Source: Saccharimonas sp963550135
GTDB lineage: Bacteria; Patescibacteriota; Saccharimonadia; Saccharimonadales; Saccharimonadaceae
Assembly: GCA_963550135.1 (NCBI GenBank)
Contig: CAUVBP010000002.1
Location: 37,323 to 101,322 of the forward strand
DNA: 64,000 nt
Direction of reading: 5' to 3'
The notes beneath the pieces were generated by a model. It saw only the letters and a list, made by a program, of their open reading frames with translations, was not told where the DNA came from and did no database searches. Positions 8,367 through 16,044 of this stretch are shown here, one piece after another. A program made the position numbers and the translations under genes. Every line of letters starts with the position of its first letter. Position 1 is the first letter of the stretch.

Positions 8367-8834
8367 ATGAGAATTAAATTAAATAAAGACAGTATTTTCG
8401 GCTTGCTAGCCGTGCCTGCGCTGGTATTGTCGGTGGCTGGCGTGATGCTTCAGCCGGCGCCAGCGTTTGCTGCTCCGCTGAAGAAAACCATGAGTGGTAC
8501 TGGTAAGGAAAAGCAGCTAAGTATATCAGGTGGAGCTGAGTCTGCTAGAGGCGAGGATCAATCAGCTTGTTTGTTTGGCAACGAAAATGGTTGCGATCAG
8601 GGCCAGACGCCTATCTTCACTATTGTCACTAACGTTTTGTTATTTATCATCGGTGCCGTATCGGTAATCATGCTGATCATTGGCGGCTTTCGCTACGTCA
8701 CCTCGCAGGGCGACCAGACGCAGGTGCAATCAGCCAAGAATACTATTTTATACTCGATAGTTGGTATTGTAGTGGCAATTCTAGCTTACGCGGCAGTCAA
8801 CTTCGTGATCTCTAGCTTCGTCAAGTCAGAATAG
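8367..8834 (+). CDS. VirB2/TrbC-like pilin, array member 6
   Basis: 155 residues. AGAAAGGA lies about 10 nt before the ATG. The signal peptide ends near AFAAP (residue 36). The mature N-terminus contains SARGEDQSACLFGNENGCD, and a closely related SARGADQPTTLFGESG sits in the inverted copy at 10407-10847. Two membrane helices flank GGFRYVTSQGDQTQVQSAKN. It has its own -10 box and a terminator, so it can be a separate transcription unit. Known for the family: VirB2-type subunits polymerise into pili or line the secretion channel. Here the assignment is by layout and repeated motif. Confidence 0.82.
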   Translation: MRIKLNKDSIFGLLAVPALVLSVAGVMLQPAPAFAAPLKKTMSGTGKEKQLSISGGAESARGEDQSACLFGNENGCDQGQTPIFTIVTNVLLFIIGAVSVIMLIIGGFRYVTSQGDQTQVQSAKNTILYSIVGIVVAILAYAAVNFVISSFVKSE

Positions 8835-8855
8835 TACCTGTTGCTTTCAAAGCAT

Positions 8856-8887
8856 AATAACCGCGCTTGAATTGGCGCGGTTATTTT
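8856..8887 (+). terminator. Terminator of the pilin array
   Basis: An 11-bp stem, AATAACCGCGC (8856-8866) with GCGCGGTTATT (8875-8885), has an 8-nt loop and ends in T residues. It lies 21 nt after the last pilin stop codon. Confidence 0.85.
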
Positions 8888-8929
8888 ATATGTTTCGCTT
8901 TCTCCCGCTGGTACGCTAGTTTTTGGTTT

Positions 8930-8974
8930 ATAAAACAAAAAACCCGCTTGCGTTTATGCGTTTGCTTGCGGGTT
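8930..8974 (-). terminator. Terminator of the hsp20 gene
   Basis: On minus, AACCCGC (8974-8968) pairs with GCGGGTT (8947-8941) and is followed by a TTTTTTGTTTT tract. It lies 20 bp after the stop of the Hsp20 gene. Confidence 0.75.
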
Positions 8975-8994
8975 ATTTTATCTAATTCTCTACT

Positions 8995-9477
8995 CTATTG
9001 GATAGCGATCTTTTTGGCTTGTTCTTGCTTGACCTTGGTGAAGCTAATAGTTAGAACACCATCCTTGAGCACTGCCGACACCTCGTCTTCTTTAACAGCT
9101 ACTGGCAATGCTAGCGTGCGGCTAAATTCGCCCCAATAACATTCTTGGATATGCCAGCGCGAAACGGCGGTGTCGTCGCCGCTTGATAGCGTGCCGCTGA
9201 TGGTCAAGATGCCGTCAGAGATACTAACATCGAGATCTTCTTTGTTGACGCCAGCGGTACGAGCCTTAATCACTAGCAATTCGTCAGTCTCGTAGACGTC
9301 AACGGCTAGCTGGCCTGGGAAGTCTTCTTCTTGCTCTTGCCAGGCGCTATCATCGGTCTGCTGCTGAGGTGCTGCCGCGGCTGGCGAGTTATTGTCGTTC
9401 GTTAAACTGTCATCGTTGAGAAATGCTGCAGCCAGCTCGTCTCCGATCAACAGATCGTCATCTTGTTTACGTGCCAT
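8995..9477 (-). CDS. Small heat-shock protein, Hsp20/alpha-crystallin family
   Basis: 160 residues. Known for the family: an ATP-independent chaperone that holds unfolding proteins as oligomers. Seen: an acidic, Gln-rich N-terminal arm (1-52), an alpha-crystallin domain (about 53-150) beginning LAVDVYETDELLVIKA and including GILTISGTLS and DGVLTISFTK, and a short C-terminal tail. The usual C-terminal IxI motif is only loosely present (KIAIQ). GGAGG lies 7 nt before the ATG. The promoter at 9524-9552 is strong and not of the CIRCE type. The arm is unusual in its DDD/NDD runs. It is monocistronic, with its own terminator. Confidence 0.93.
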   Translation of the reverse strand: MARKQDDDLLIGDELAAAFLNDDSLTNDNNSPAAAAPQQQTDDSAWQEQEEDFPGQLAVDVYETDELLVIKARTAGVNKEDLDVSISDGILTISGTLSSGDDTAVSRWHIQECYWGEFSRTLALPVAVKEDEVSAVLKDGVLTISFTKVKQEQAKKIAIQ

Positions 9478-9523
9478 TGATGTCCTCCACTATTCTCGTT
9501 GGCTGATTGAAATTTATACTATC

Positions 9524-9552
9524 ATTATAGACTATGCATAGCGTATAATCAA
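9524..9552 (-). promoter_or_regulatory. Promoter of hsp20, overlapping the comF -10 box
   Basis: On minus: TTGATT (9552-9547), 17-nt spacer, TATAAT (9529-9524). Its -35 shares bases with the plus-strand TATAAT at 9544-9549, so the two divergent promoters overlap. Confidence 0.75.
9544..9549 (+). promoter_or_regulatory. -10 box for comF
   Basis: TATAAT at 9544-9549, about 35 nt before the comF ATG. No good -35 is visible. It overlaps the -35 box of hsp20, so both cannot be occupied at once. Confidence 0.5.
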
Positions 9553-9583
9553 CTGTATAAACCATAAGAGTGTAAAAAACACA

Positions 9584-10258
9584 ATGATGATTTCCCTGTT
9601 CAATATACTAGCGCCCCACTACTGTTGTTCTTGCGGTGAAATTGGCAGGATTATTTGTGATGATTGTAAAAATAACATCATCTCGCGAGCTTCGCAGCGG
9701 TGCTTGCTGTGCGCGAAAACTATTCGTAATTCCAGCGGTTTATGCCAGCGCTGCCAGCCGAGAGCGCCTTTTGAAAATGCTTGGTATGTTGGCGAACGAA
9801 GCGGTGCTTTGAAGCTGTTGATTGGTGCTTATAAATTCGAACGAGTTGGCGGTGCTTATCGCGAGATTGTTGATTTGCTAGATGCGCGCGTATCAGAATT
9901 ACCTGCCAGGACAATTGTGGTGCCAGTGCCGACAATTGCGTCGCACGTTCGCCAGCGAGGTTTCGATCACGCAGCGAGGCTAGCCAAGGATTTTGCTAGG
10001 CGCCGAAAGCTCCCCTATCGTACGATACTGCATCGGCGAACCTCATCAGTCCAGCATACTGCCGATAAGAGCGAGCGCTGGCAGCAAGCGAAGCAGGCTT
10101 TTGTTTGCGACAGCTCAGAGGCCGCTAGCTGTTTGTTGATCGATGATATTTACACTACTGGAGCGACATTGTATTATGCTGCTAAAGCTCTACTGGATAG
10201 CGGAGTCGAAAAAGTGTCGGTAGCAGTAGTAGCGCGGCAGCCTACCCAGGGTAGCTAA
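9584..10258 (+). CDS. comF: ComF-family phosphoribosyltransferase-like protein
   Basis: 224 residues. Two zinc-binding Cys pairs (CCSCGEIGRIICDDC, about 14-28, and CLLCAKTIRNSSGLCQRC, about 40-57) precede a phosphoribosyltransferase fold with the PRPP-loop motif LLIDDIYTTGAT near residue 186. Known for the family: ComF proteins couple single-stranded DNA uptake to DNA processing in transformable bacteria, and PRPP binding is conserved although a substrate is not settled. It sits beside secretion genes but has its own promoter and is followed by tRNA-Ser. In this reduced lineage it supports a capacity for DNA uptake, by inference. The frame also has a second ATG at codon 2. Confidence 0.9.
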   Translation: MMISLFNILAPHYCCSCGEIGRIICDDCKNNIISRASQRCLLCAKTIRNSSGLCQRCQPRAPFENAWYVGERSGALKLLIGAYKFERVGGAYREIVDLLDARVSELPARTIVVPVPTIASHVRQRGFDHAARLAKDFARRRKLPYRTILHRRTSSVQHTADKSERWQQAKQAFVCDSSEAASCLLIDDIYTTGATLYYAAKALLDSGVEKVSVAVVARQPTQGS

Positions 10259-10265
10259 TCTCTGA

Positions 10266-10271
10266 TATAAT
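10266..10271 (+). promoter_or_regulatory. -10 box for tRNA-Ser(UGA)
   Basis: TATAAT at 10266-10271, 9 nt before the tRNA 5' end and 7 nt after the comF stop. Confidence 0.6.
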
Positions 10272-10280
10272 AGGTCCGCT

Positions 10281-10368
<88 letters not shown>

Positions 10369-10406
10369 GAAAATGCCTTATTTACTTTTATAAAAGTAAA
10401 ATTATT

Positions 10407-10847
10407 TTAGCGGCTGGAGGCGCCATAACCGCCAGTAGTAGTACCGCTGCCGCCAATACCGCTACCTGATGGGCTAGGTATAAAATTGCCGATGACGAAA
10501 TTAACGGCCGCGTAGGCCAGAATTGCCACGATTATACCGACTAGCGCGTAAAGGATGGTGTTCTTGGCTGATTGAACTTTCGAGGCGTCGCCGCCAGATA
10601 CGATATATTTTAGCCCGCCGATGATGAGCATGATTACAGCAACGGCGCCAACGATGAATAGCAAGACGCTGCTCACTCGTGAAAATACGCCAGACTCGCC
10701 GAATAAGGTGGTTGGCTGGTCGGCGCCTCGCGCCGAACTAGCGCCGTCTGCGATTGAGCCGATAGCTGCTACCGGCAGCGGCGACAGCGCAGCAATGGCG
10801 ATGGTAATTGAAGCTAGGATTCTAATGATAATATTAGTGCTTTTCAT
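10407..10847 (-). CDS. VirB2/TrbC-like pilin, inverted solo copy
   Basis: 146 residues. The signal peptide runs to about residue 30 (AIGSIAD). The mature N-terminus SARGADQPTTLFGESG resembles array member 6. Two membrane helices flank GGLKYIVSGGDASKVQSAKN. The C-terminus adds a Gly/Ser/Thr-rich tail of about 25 residues (GSGIGGSGTTTGGYGASSR) absent from the array members. It lies 1.6 kb from the array, on the opposite strand, between two tRNA-Ser genes. The tail suggests exposed or interaction function rather than packing in the fibre; that is inference. The site AGAAGGA lies about 12 nt before the start. Confidence 0.82.
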   Translation of the reverse strand: MKSTNIIIRILASITIAIAALSPLPVAAIGSIADGASSARGADQPTTLFGESGVFSRVSSVLLFIVGAVAVIMLIIGGLKYIVSGGDASKVQSAKNTILYALVGIIVAILAYAAVNFVIGNFIPSPSGSGIGGSGTTTGGYGASSR

Positions 10848-10970
10848 AATGATTTTTGAAGTCCTTCTAATTATTAGTATACATGGTTATCATCAAAAAT
10901 CTATGCAGCAATGGTAAAATATGCTAAACTGGTAGCGATTGGAGCTTTACTATTGGTGATAGCTTCGTTC

Positions 10971-11063
10971 GGAGGAGTACCCAAGTGGCTGAAGGGGACG
11001 GTTTGCTAAATCGTTAGTACGGGGAGACCTGTAGCGGGAGTTCGAATCTCCCCTCCTCCGCCA
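10971..11063 (+). tRNA. tRNA-Ser, anticodon GCU
   Basis: The acceptor GGAGGAG pairs with CTCCTCC, with discriminator G and encoded CCA. The anticodon loop TTGCTAA gives GCU. The long variable arm is as expected for serine. Confidence 0.95.
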
Positions 11064-11070
11064 AGAAAAG

Positions 11071-11100
11071 TAGAGGTCGTTTGTTGTCCTCTATTTTTTT
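11071..11100 (+). terminator. Terminator after tRNA-Ser(GCU)
   Basis: TAGAGG (11071-11076) pairs with CCTCTA (11088-11093), followed by seven T residues. Confidence 0.85.
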
Positions 11101-11134
11101 GTGGTAATCACTGCAGCCATGATATAATGCGGTT

Positions 11135-11836
11135 ATGCAAGACGACTCATCGCAAGATTGGCAAAAACCAGCAGAGACAGCTTCTGGGGCGCCTTTTCAA
11201 GCGGCTGTTTCAGAAGCAGAGTTAAATACGAGTGCAGAATCAACCCAGCCAGCTTCAGTTGATGCCGAGGTAACAGATTCAACTGCTCCAACTGCTCCAA
11301 CTGCTCTTAATTCAGCAGAGAGCGATACTTCAGCATTTGGCGATGATGCAACGCCAGCGGTCGAGCCTGACGATAGCGAAATTCTTGTGCGCTGGCAAGG
11401 CCCAGAGCATCTCTATAGCGAGCGTTCGATGATGTGGTATGTAGCTTTGGCGCTAGCGACGCTCATAATGATGGCGATTGCTTATTTTGCGTTTAATTCG
11501 CTGACATTCACTATTTTGTTGCCAGTGATGGCGGTGGCGCTGGGCGTGTACGCGCATCGGCCGCCAGAGATTATTGATTATACCTTGACCCGCAAGGGTC
11601 TGTATGTTCGCGACCGGCTAATGCTGTATGATCAGTTTAAATCGTTTGATGTTGTCACTATCAATAATGTTCATCATATTGCGCTAATTCCGCGCAAGCG
11701 CTTCCAACTAGGGCAGAATATTTACTTCCCTGAGGAATCAGGCGAGAAAATTGTCGACATGCTAGCGGCGCGCCTGCCGATGAAAGAAGTCAAGCCAGAT
11801 TTTATCGATAGGATACTAGCCAAGCTTCACTTGTGA
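11135..11836 (+). CDS. Conserved-looking membrane protein with two helices
   Basis: 233 residues. Residues 1-85 are disordered and rich in Ala, Ser, Thr and Asp. Two adjacent membrane helices (about 98-118 and 122-141) follow, then a C-terminal domain (145-233) beginning YTLTRKGLYVRDRLMLYDQF. That pattern of short strands resembles small PH-like cytosolic domains that follow paired helices in uncharacterised proteins. The function is unknown. The -10 box TGATATAAT ends 6 nt before the ATG (11123-11128), so the mRNA is probably leaderless. The stop is followed at once by the promoter of tRNA-Arg. Confidence 0.8.
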   Translation: MQDDSSQDWQKPAETASGAPFQAAVSEAELNTSAESTQPASVDAEVTDSTAPTAPTALNSAESDTSAFGDDATPAVEPDDSEILVRWQGPEHLYSERSMMWYVALALATLIMMAIAYFAFNSLTFTILLPVMAVALGVYAHRPPEIIDYTLTRKGLYVRDRLMLYDQFKSFDVVTINNVHHIALIPRKRFQLGQNIYFPEESGEKIVDMLAARLPMKEVKPDFIDRILAKLHL

Positions 11837-11859
11837 AAAGTGTTTGAGTATGCTATTAT
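11831..11859 (+). promoter_or_regulatory. Promoter of tRNA-Arg
   Basis: TTGTGA (11831-11836, overlapping the upstream stop codon), 17-nt spacer ending TGC, TATTAT (11854-11859), 10 nt before the tRNA. Confidence 0.65.
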
Positions 11860-11869
11860 CAGCTAGTTA

Positions 11870-11946
11870 GCACCCGTAGCTCAGCTGGATAGAGCGTTGG
11901 TTTGCGGTACCAGAGGTCGTGCGTTCGAATCGCGCCGGGTGTACCA
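11870..11946 (+). tRNA. tRNA-Arg, anticodon GCG
   Basis: 77 nt. The acceptor GCACCCG pairs with CGGGTGT, with a G-U first pair; the discriminator is A and CCA is encoded. The D arm is GCTC/GAGC with A20, an arginine identity base. The anticodon stem-loop TTGGT-TTGCGGT-ACCAG gives GCG, and the T-loop is TTCGAAT. Arginine is the reading for CGC/CGU. Bacteria normally use an A34 (inosine) tRNA here, so G34 is unusual. Confidence 0.9.
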
Positions 11947-11996
11947 CATGTTTTTATACGAGCCTGGATCGGATGGTTCGTGTCTAATAATTGAGA

Positions 11997-12024
11997 GCGG
12001 CTGCCCTGCTGGGCGGACGCTTTT
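11997..12024 (+). terminator. Terminator after tRNA-Arg
   Basis: A 10-position stem, GCGGCTGCCC (11997-12006) with GGGCGGACGC (12011-12020) and one mismatch, has loop TGCT and is followed by TTTT. Confidence 0.75.
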
Positions 12025-12074
12025 CGTTTGGCGGACAGTTGCTATGCTGCTGATGTTTGTGATTAAATAGAAGT

Positions 12075-12476
12075 ATGACTAATGAGGAATTATCCAATCA
12101 GATACAAAAACTAAGTGATATCGTTGCCAATTTGGCGAAAACGATGAACGAACGCTTTGAAAAAAACGACGAGCAGTTTGCGCAGATCGACGAACGTTTC
12201 AACAGCATTGATGAGCAGCTCGCTGATATTCGTAACGACCATAAAATGTTGGTCGATATCGTAAAAGATATGGATTTACGAATGGATAAGGGCTTCAATG
12301 AGCTAAAAGCTGAAGACGGCAAAATTCATGCCGAGATTGCTAGTCTGCGACTTGAACTTTACCACGAATCTGGCAGCCGCGAGCTGGTGGACGATACTTT
12401 GTATGGTTCGTTAGACAAGCGCTTGCGCCGACTAGAGGCAAAGTTTCCTGATTTGGCGTCGAGCCAAGCGGTGTGA
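12075..12476 (+). CDS. Coiled-coil protein of unknown function
   Basis: 133 residues, almost entirely heptad-patterned helix (about 5-110), with repeated DERF/DEQ/DIR segments typical of long coiled coils such as trimeric fibres or small scaffold proteins. No signal peptide or membrane segment is seen, so it should be cytosolic. The -10 box TTAAAT with upstream TG ends 6 nt before the ATG (12063-12068), implying a leaderless mRNA. It lies between tRNA-Arg and a convergent tRNA-Ser with only 4 bp to spare. The function is unknown. Confidence 0.75.
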   Translation: MTNEELSNQIQKLSDIVANLAKTMNERFEKNDEQFAQIDERFNSIDEQLADIRNDHKMLVDIVKDMDLRMDKGFNELKAEDGKIHAEIASLRLELYHESGSRELVDDTLYGSLDKRLRRLEAKFPDLASSQAV

Positions 12477-12480
12477 TATT

Positions 12481-12570
12481 TGGCGGAGAGACAGGGATTC
12501 GAACCCTGGGTACGATTGCTCGCACACACGCGTTCCAGGCGTGCACCTTCAACCACTCGGTCACCTCTCC
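12481..12570 (-). tRNA. tRNA-Ser, anticodon GGA
   Basis: Read on minus: acceptor GGAGAGG with CTCTCC, discriminator G, encoded CCA. The anticodon loop CTGGAAC gives GGA. The long variable arm and T-loop TTCGAAT are present. Confidence 0.95.
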
Positions 12571-12707
12571 TTCGCTTACAATTCTACCAGAAAATGCCAG
12601 AAATATGAATTGCGCTTCACTCTGTGCCTGACTAATTAAAAATGTGGTATTTTACACAATCTTCATCGGTTGATTTATTAAACGTCACTTGTCTATAATA
12701 GATTAAT

Positions 12708-13601
12708 ATGACAGCGCGAAAGACAGCAAGGCCGATAATTCAACTTAAAAAACTTACAAAAATATACGGTATAGGCGACGCGGCGCACGATGCGCTCGAC
12801 GAAATTGATCTAACCATCCGCGAGGGCGAGTTCATCGCCGTGATGGGGCCGTCCGGCTGCGGCAAGACGACTTTGCTTAATATCATTGGTTTTTTGGATC
12901 GGCCTGACCAGGGCGAATATCTGTTCGAGGAGCACTCGACCGCTCGCCTATCAGAACGGCAGTACGCCAAAATTCGTTCTAACAAGATTGGTATCGTTTT
13001 CCAGAGTTTTAATTTGATTAATCGCTTGACGGTGCTGGAAAATGTTGCTTTGCCGCTGATTTACAAAGGTGTACCGCGCGTCAAGCGTCTGGAAATGGCT
13101 AGTAGCATTCTAAAGTCGTTCCATTTGCAGGAGCGCGAATATTATATGCCGTGGCAGCTATCGGGCGGCCAGATGCAGCGCGTGGCAATTGCGCGGGCTT
13201 TGGTGAATAAACCGAGTATCATTCTAGCCGACGAGCCGACCGGCAACCTTGATAGCCGCTCTAGCCACGTTATTATGGAGGAGCTGGCTAACTTGCACAA
13301 AAAAGGCAACACTATCGTCATGGTGACTCACAACCCGAATCTGACTAGCTATGCTAGCCGTGTGATTAATATGCTTGACGGCAAGGTTGCCAGCGACCGC
13401 CGTGTAACGGTTGAATCGCATACCGAATCAAAGGAAGTAGCAATCCCGCTGCACAAATCAGACGCTTCTAAAGATAAGAATGGCGCAGATGCTAAGGATA
13501 CCAAGGATAAGGGCACTAAAAAAGCTAAAGAAGAGACAAAAGAAACTACCAAAGATAAGCCTAAAAAGATAGCCAAAAAGAGCGAGGACGACGAAAAATG
13601 A
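12708..13601 (+). CDS. ABC transporter ATP-binding protein, MacB/LolD type
   Basis: 297 residues. Seen: Walker A GPSGCGKT (47-54), Q-loop in VFQSFNL, signature LSGGQMQR (151-158), Walker B IILADEPTGNLD (171-182) and H-loop THN. Known for the family: it powers mechanotransmission through a MacB/FtsX-like permease that exports peptides, lipoproteins or lipids rather than pumping through a channel. The last 65 or so residues (231-297) are an unusual tail, highly charged with Lys, Asp, Glu and Thr and probably disordered. The stop overlaps the permease start (ATGA, 13598). The -10 TATAAT ends 8 nt before the ATG, so the mRNA is likely leaderless. Confidence 0.93.
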   Translation: MTARKTARPIIQLKKLTKIYGIGDAAHDALDEIDLTIREGEFIAVMGPSGCGKTTLLNIIGFLDRPDQGEYLFEEHSTARLSERQYAKIRSNKIGIVFQSFNLINRLTVLENVALPLIYKGVPRVKRLEMASSILKSFHLQEREYYMPWQLSGGQMQRVAIARALVNKPSIILADEPTGNLDSRSSHVIMEELANLHKKGNTIVMVTHNPNLTSYASRVINMLDGKVASDRRVTVESHTESKEVAIPLHKSDASKDKNGADAKDTKDKGTKKAKEETKETTKDKPKKIAKKSEDDEK

Positions 13602-14827
13602 GGTTAATGACAGTTGAACACATCACCGACGCTTATCAAACATTGCGGCGCAGCCGCGCGCGTACGGTGCTGACCGCGCTGGGTATTGCTATCGGCGTGG
13701 CTAGCGTGACGTGTATTTTGGCGATTAGCGACGGTGCTCGCGGAATGATATCTAACCAAGTTAATACCTATGACGGCAAGCTAATGATCGTCCGTCCGGG
13801 CGCGCAGACGCGCGATTTGAATGCCTATCTCAACCCAGCCGGGCAGCAGTTGTTCGGCACCAGTTCGTTGACCGAGGCTGATATCGAGGCCGCTAAGTCA
13901 ATTGACGGTATTGACGCGGTGGTGCCGCTAATGATTTTGAATGCTACTGCTAAAACCTCTCGAGCTGAGGCAGCTAATAATGTTGTACTTTCTACTACTC
14001 CTGCGTTTATCAAGACGGCAGATATCAAAATGAACGCCGGCCAGTTCCTAGGTGAAGAAACTGACGATTCGGCAGTGGTGATCGGCAGCGAGTTGTCAAC
14101 TAAACTATTCAACACTGATCGTTCGGTTGGTCAGATGTTCACGATGTACGGCCAGCAGTTTACGGTTATCGGCGTTGTTAAGACTGGCGCTAACCCGGTT
14201 AACTATAATACCGTTGATTATGGTAATGCAATTTTTGTCTCTTATAATCAAGGTAAATTGCTGCACAAAGGCAGTACGCAGATTCAACAAATTAACGTTC
14301 TGGCAAAGGACAAGGATAATGTCTCGGCTGTTAAAGATAAATTAAAAGAGAAAATCCTCAAACAACACCTAGGTGAAGCCAACTTTACTATTCTAAGTGG
14401 CGCTGATATTGGCCGGCCGACTGGCGAATTGTTTAGTGCCTTAACAGCGGTGATGGCGGCCATTGCAGCGATTTCGCTGGTAGTGGGCGGCGTCGGTATC
14501 ATGAATATCATGCTGGTTGGCGTGGCTGAGCGCACCCGCGAAATTGGTATCCGCAAAGCAGTTGGCGCTAGCCAGCGGACGATTATCGGGCAATTTTTGG
14601 TCGAGTCGCTGATGATTAGCCTGCTAGGCGGCACTTGCGGTTATCTGGTTGGTTGTTTGTTAGCTGTGATTATTAGTTCGCAAATGAGCTTTGGGCCGAC
14701 AATGACCTGGTCAACAGCGATTGCGGCGTTGTTGATGGCGGTTGGTTCTGGCGTAATCTTCGGTACTTACCCTGCCCTGAAAGCGGCGCGCAAGAATACT
14801 ATTGAATCGCTGCGGCAATACCACTAG
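13598..14827 (+). CDS. ABC transporter permease, MacB/FtsX type
   Basis: 409 residues. It has the MacB layout: an N-terminal helix (about 20-42, within TALGIAIGVASVTCILAIS), a large extracytoplasmic domain (about 45-275), then three helices (about 285-315, 340-365, 372-395). The conserved segment ERTREIGIRKAVGASQRTI precedes the third helix, as in the FtsX domain. It forms an operon with the ATPase by 4-bp overlap. The substrate is unknown; MacB-like pairs in monoderm-like cells often export peptides or act in envelope stress. A bidirectional terminator follows. Confidence 0.93.
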   Translation: MRLMTVEHITDAYQTLRRSRARTVLTALGIAIGVASVTCILAISDGARGMISNQVNTYDGKLMIVRPGAQTRDLNAYLNPAGQQLFGTSSLTEADIEAAKSIDGIDAVVPLMILNATAKTSRAEAANNVVLSTTPAFIKTADIKMNAGQFLGEETDDSAVVIGSELSTKLFNTDRSVGQMFTMYGQQFTVIGVVKTGANPVNYNTVDYGNAIFVSYNQGKLLHKGSTQIQQINVLAKDKDNVSAVKDKLKEKILKQHLGEANFTILSGADIGRPTGELFSALTAVMAAIAAISLVVGGVGIMNIMLVGVAERTREIGIRKAVGASQRTIIGQFLVESLMISLLGGTCGYLVGCLLAVIISSQMSFGPTMTWSTAIAALLMAVGSGVIFGTYPALKAARKNTIESLRQYH

Positions 14828-14860
14828 AGCCCGAATTTCTACCGATAGACGATAAATAAA

Positions 14861-14890
14861 ATAGACAGCGCTTGTCTGTCTATTTTAGTT
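14861..14890. terminator. Bidirectional terminator
   Basis: ATAGACAG (14861-14868) pairs with CTGTCTAT (14876-14883), with T-rich flanks on both strands. It serves the ABC permease on plus and the sugar isomerase on minus. Confidence 0.8.
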
Positions 14891-14911
14891 TTTTTGCAGC
14901 CTTGCACGCGT

Positions 14912-15955
14912 CTATTTTTCAAGGGCTTTTTTGAATTTCTCAATCAAATTAACCTGGGTTGGGTCGACATTATTGAGAATTGCTACATAAATACTAGCGA
15001 AATCTGCTAAAATACAACCCCACAGCATTTGCTGCAGCGGTGTTTTGCCTGCGAGTGGTACTACGTTTGATTTCGGGCGTTTGCCAGATAGCATCTGATC
15101 GCTGAGCGAGAAGCGTTTGAGAATGCGCGGGTGCTCAAGATCACTTAGCAAATCAAATACCGCGAAAGGCTTCTCGACCGGGTGGCTAGTCCAGCCAATA
15201 AATTCGTTGTGGCTGAATTCTGGCAAATAGTTGCAGAAAGCAACGTTTTTAGCATTTTCGTTCCAACTAATTTTCCACTTATAAGCTAGCGGCGCCATCA
15301 AACTACCGCCGTAGAAAACCGGTGTTTTGCCGACAGCGATTAAGGCCAGCTGCTTGGCGTAGTTTTGCTTGGTCGGCACATCTTTGGCCCAGAGCGCGCT
15401 TTCTTTCTCTAGCCAAGTGCTAATAGCTGCTAGTTCGTCAATGTAGGTGCGGTCAATCAACTTGAAGGCATTAAGCACTTCAAATAGCGCTCGCAGCGAA
15501 TAAATAACGGCCATGCGCGGCTGGCAATCTTTGGGAATGAGTGCTGATAGGATATGTTCTCGTTGAGCAATCTCGTTAAGCTCTCCACCAGTAGCAATGA
15601 TAGCAATTTGGCAGCCGTGTTCAATCGCCTGCTTGAGGCATGATAGAGTTTCCTCGGTGTTACCAGAGTGGCTACTAGCGATAACTAAGGTATTGTGATC
15701 GGCGTAATGCGGCAAACCGTAGTCCTTGACGACGTCGAACGGAATTGATAGCGTGTCGTTGAGCAGCGACTTAGCGAGGTCGGCCGCTAGCGCCGAGCCG
15801 CCCATGCCAGCGACGATGATGTTGCGCAGTTCGCGGCCGTCGTGCTCGGCGTCGCGCAATTGGCAGTCAAAATTTGCCTGTTGATAGAGTTTAGCTGCAA
15901 CTTCGAGAGCACCTCCGTTGTCTCTTTGCTTCAAAATATTAGAGTCATCTAGCAT
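14912..15955 (-). CDS. Bifunctional phosphoglucose/phosphomannose isomerase-like SIS protein
   Basis: 347 residues with two SIS-type halves: IIVAGMGGSALAADL near residue 46 and the phosphosugar-binding SSHSGNTEETLS near 94. The second half contains YGGSLMAPLAYKWKISWNENAKN and the final segment WGCILADFASIYVAILNNVDP, typical of the PGI/PMI family of archaea and some bacteria. Known for the family: it interconverts glucose-6-P or mannose-6-P with fructose-6-P. This would feed glycolysis or envelope sugar supply. AGAAAGGTG precedes the ATG, so this gene has a normal leader. It stands alone on minus. Confidence 0.88.
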   Translation of the reverse strand: MLDDSNILKQRDNGGALEVAAKLYQQANFDCQLRDAEHDGRELRNIIVAGMGGSALAADLAKSLLNDTLSIPFDVVKDYGLPHYADHNTLVIASSHSGNTEETLSCLKQAIEHGCQIAIIATGGELNEIAQREHILSALIPKDCQPRMAVIYSLRALFEVLNAFKLIDRTYIDELAAISTWLEKESALWAKDVPTKQNYAKQLALIAVGKTPVFYGGSLMAPLAYKWKISWNENAKNVAFCNYLPEFSHNEFIGWTSHPVEKPFAVFDLLSDLEHPRILKRFSLSDQMLSGKRPKSNVVPLAGKTPLQQMLWGCILADFASIYVAILNNVDPTQVNLIEKFKKALEK

Positions 15956-16044
15956 GTAAAATCACCTTTCTCTTGCGATATTTCCTATAACTATGATACA
16001 GTATATACTAAATAAAGCATAAAAGTAATGAAGAGGGTGGGCAC

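Noticed and set aside
10380..10412. Terminator after tRNA-Ser(UGA)
   Set aside because: The TTTACTTTTATAAAAGTAAA palindrome is all A/T and would be unstable as an RNA hairpin; not strong enough to list.
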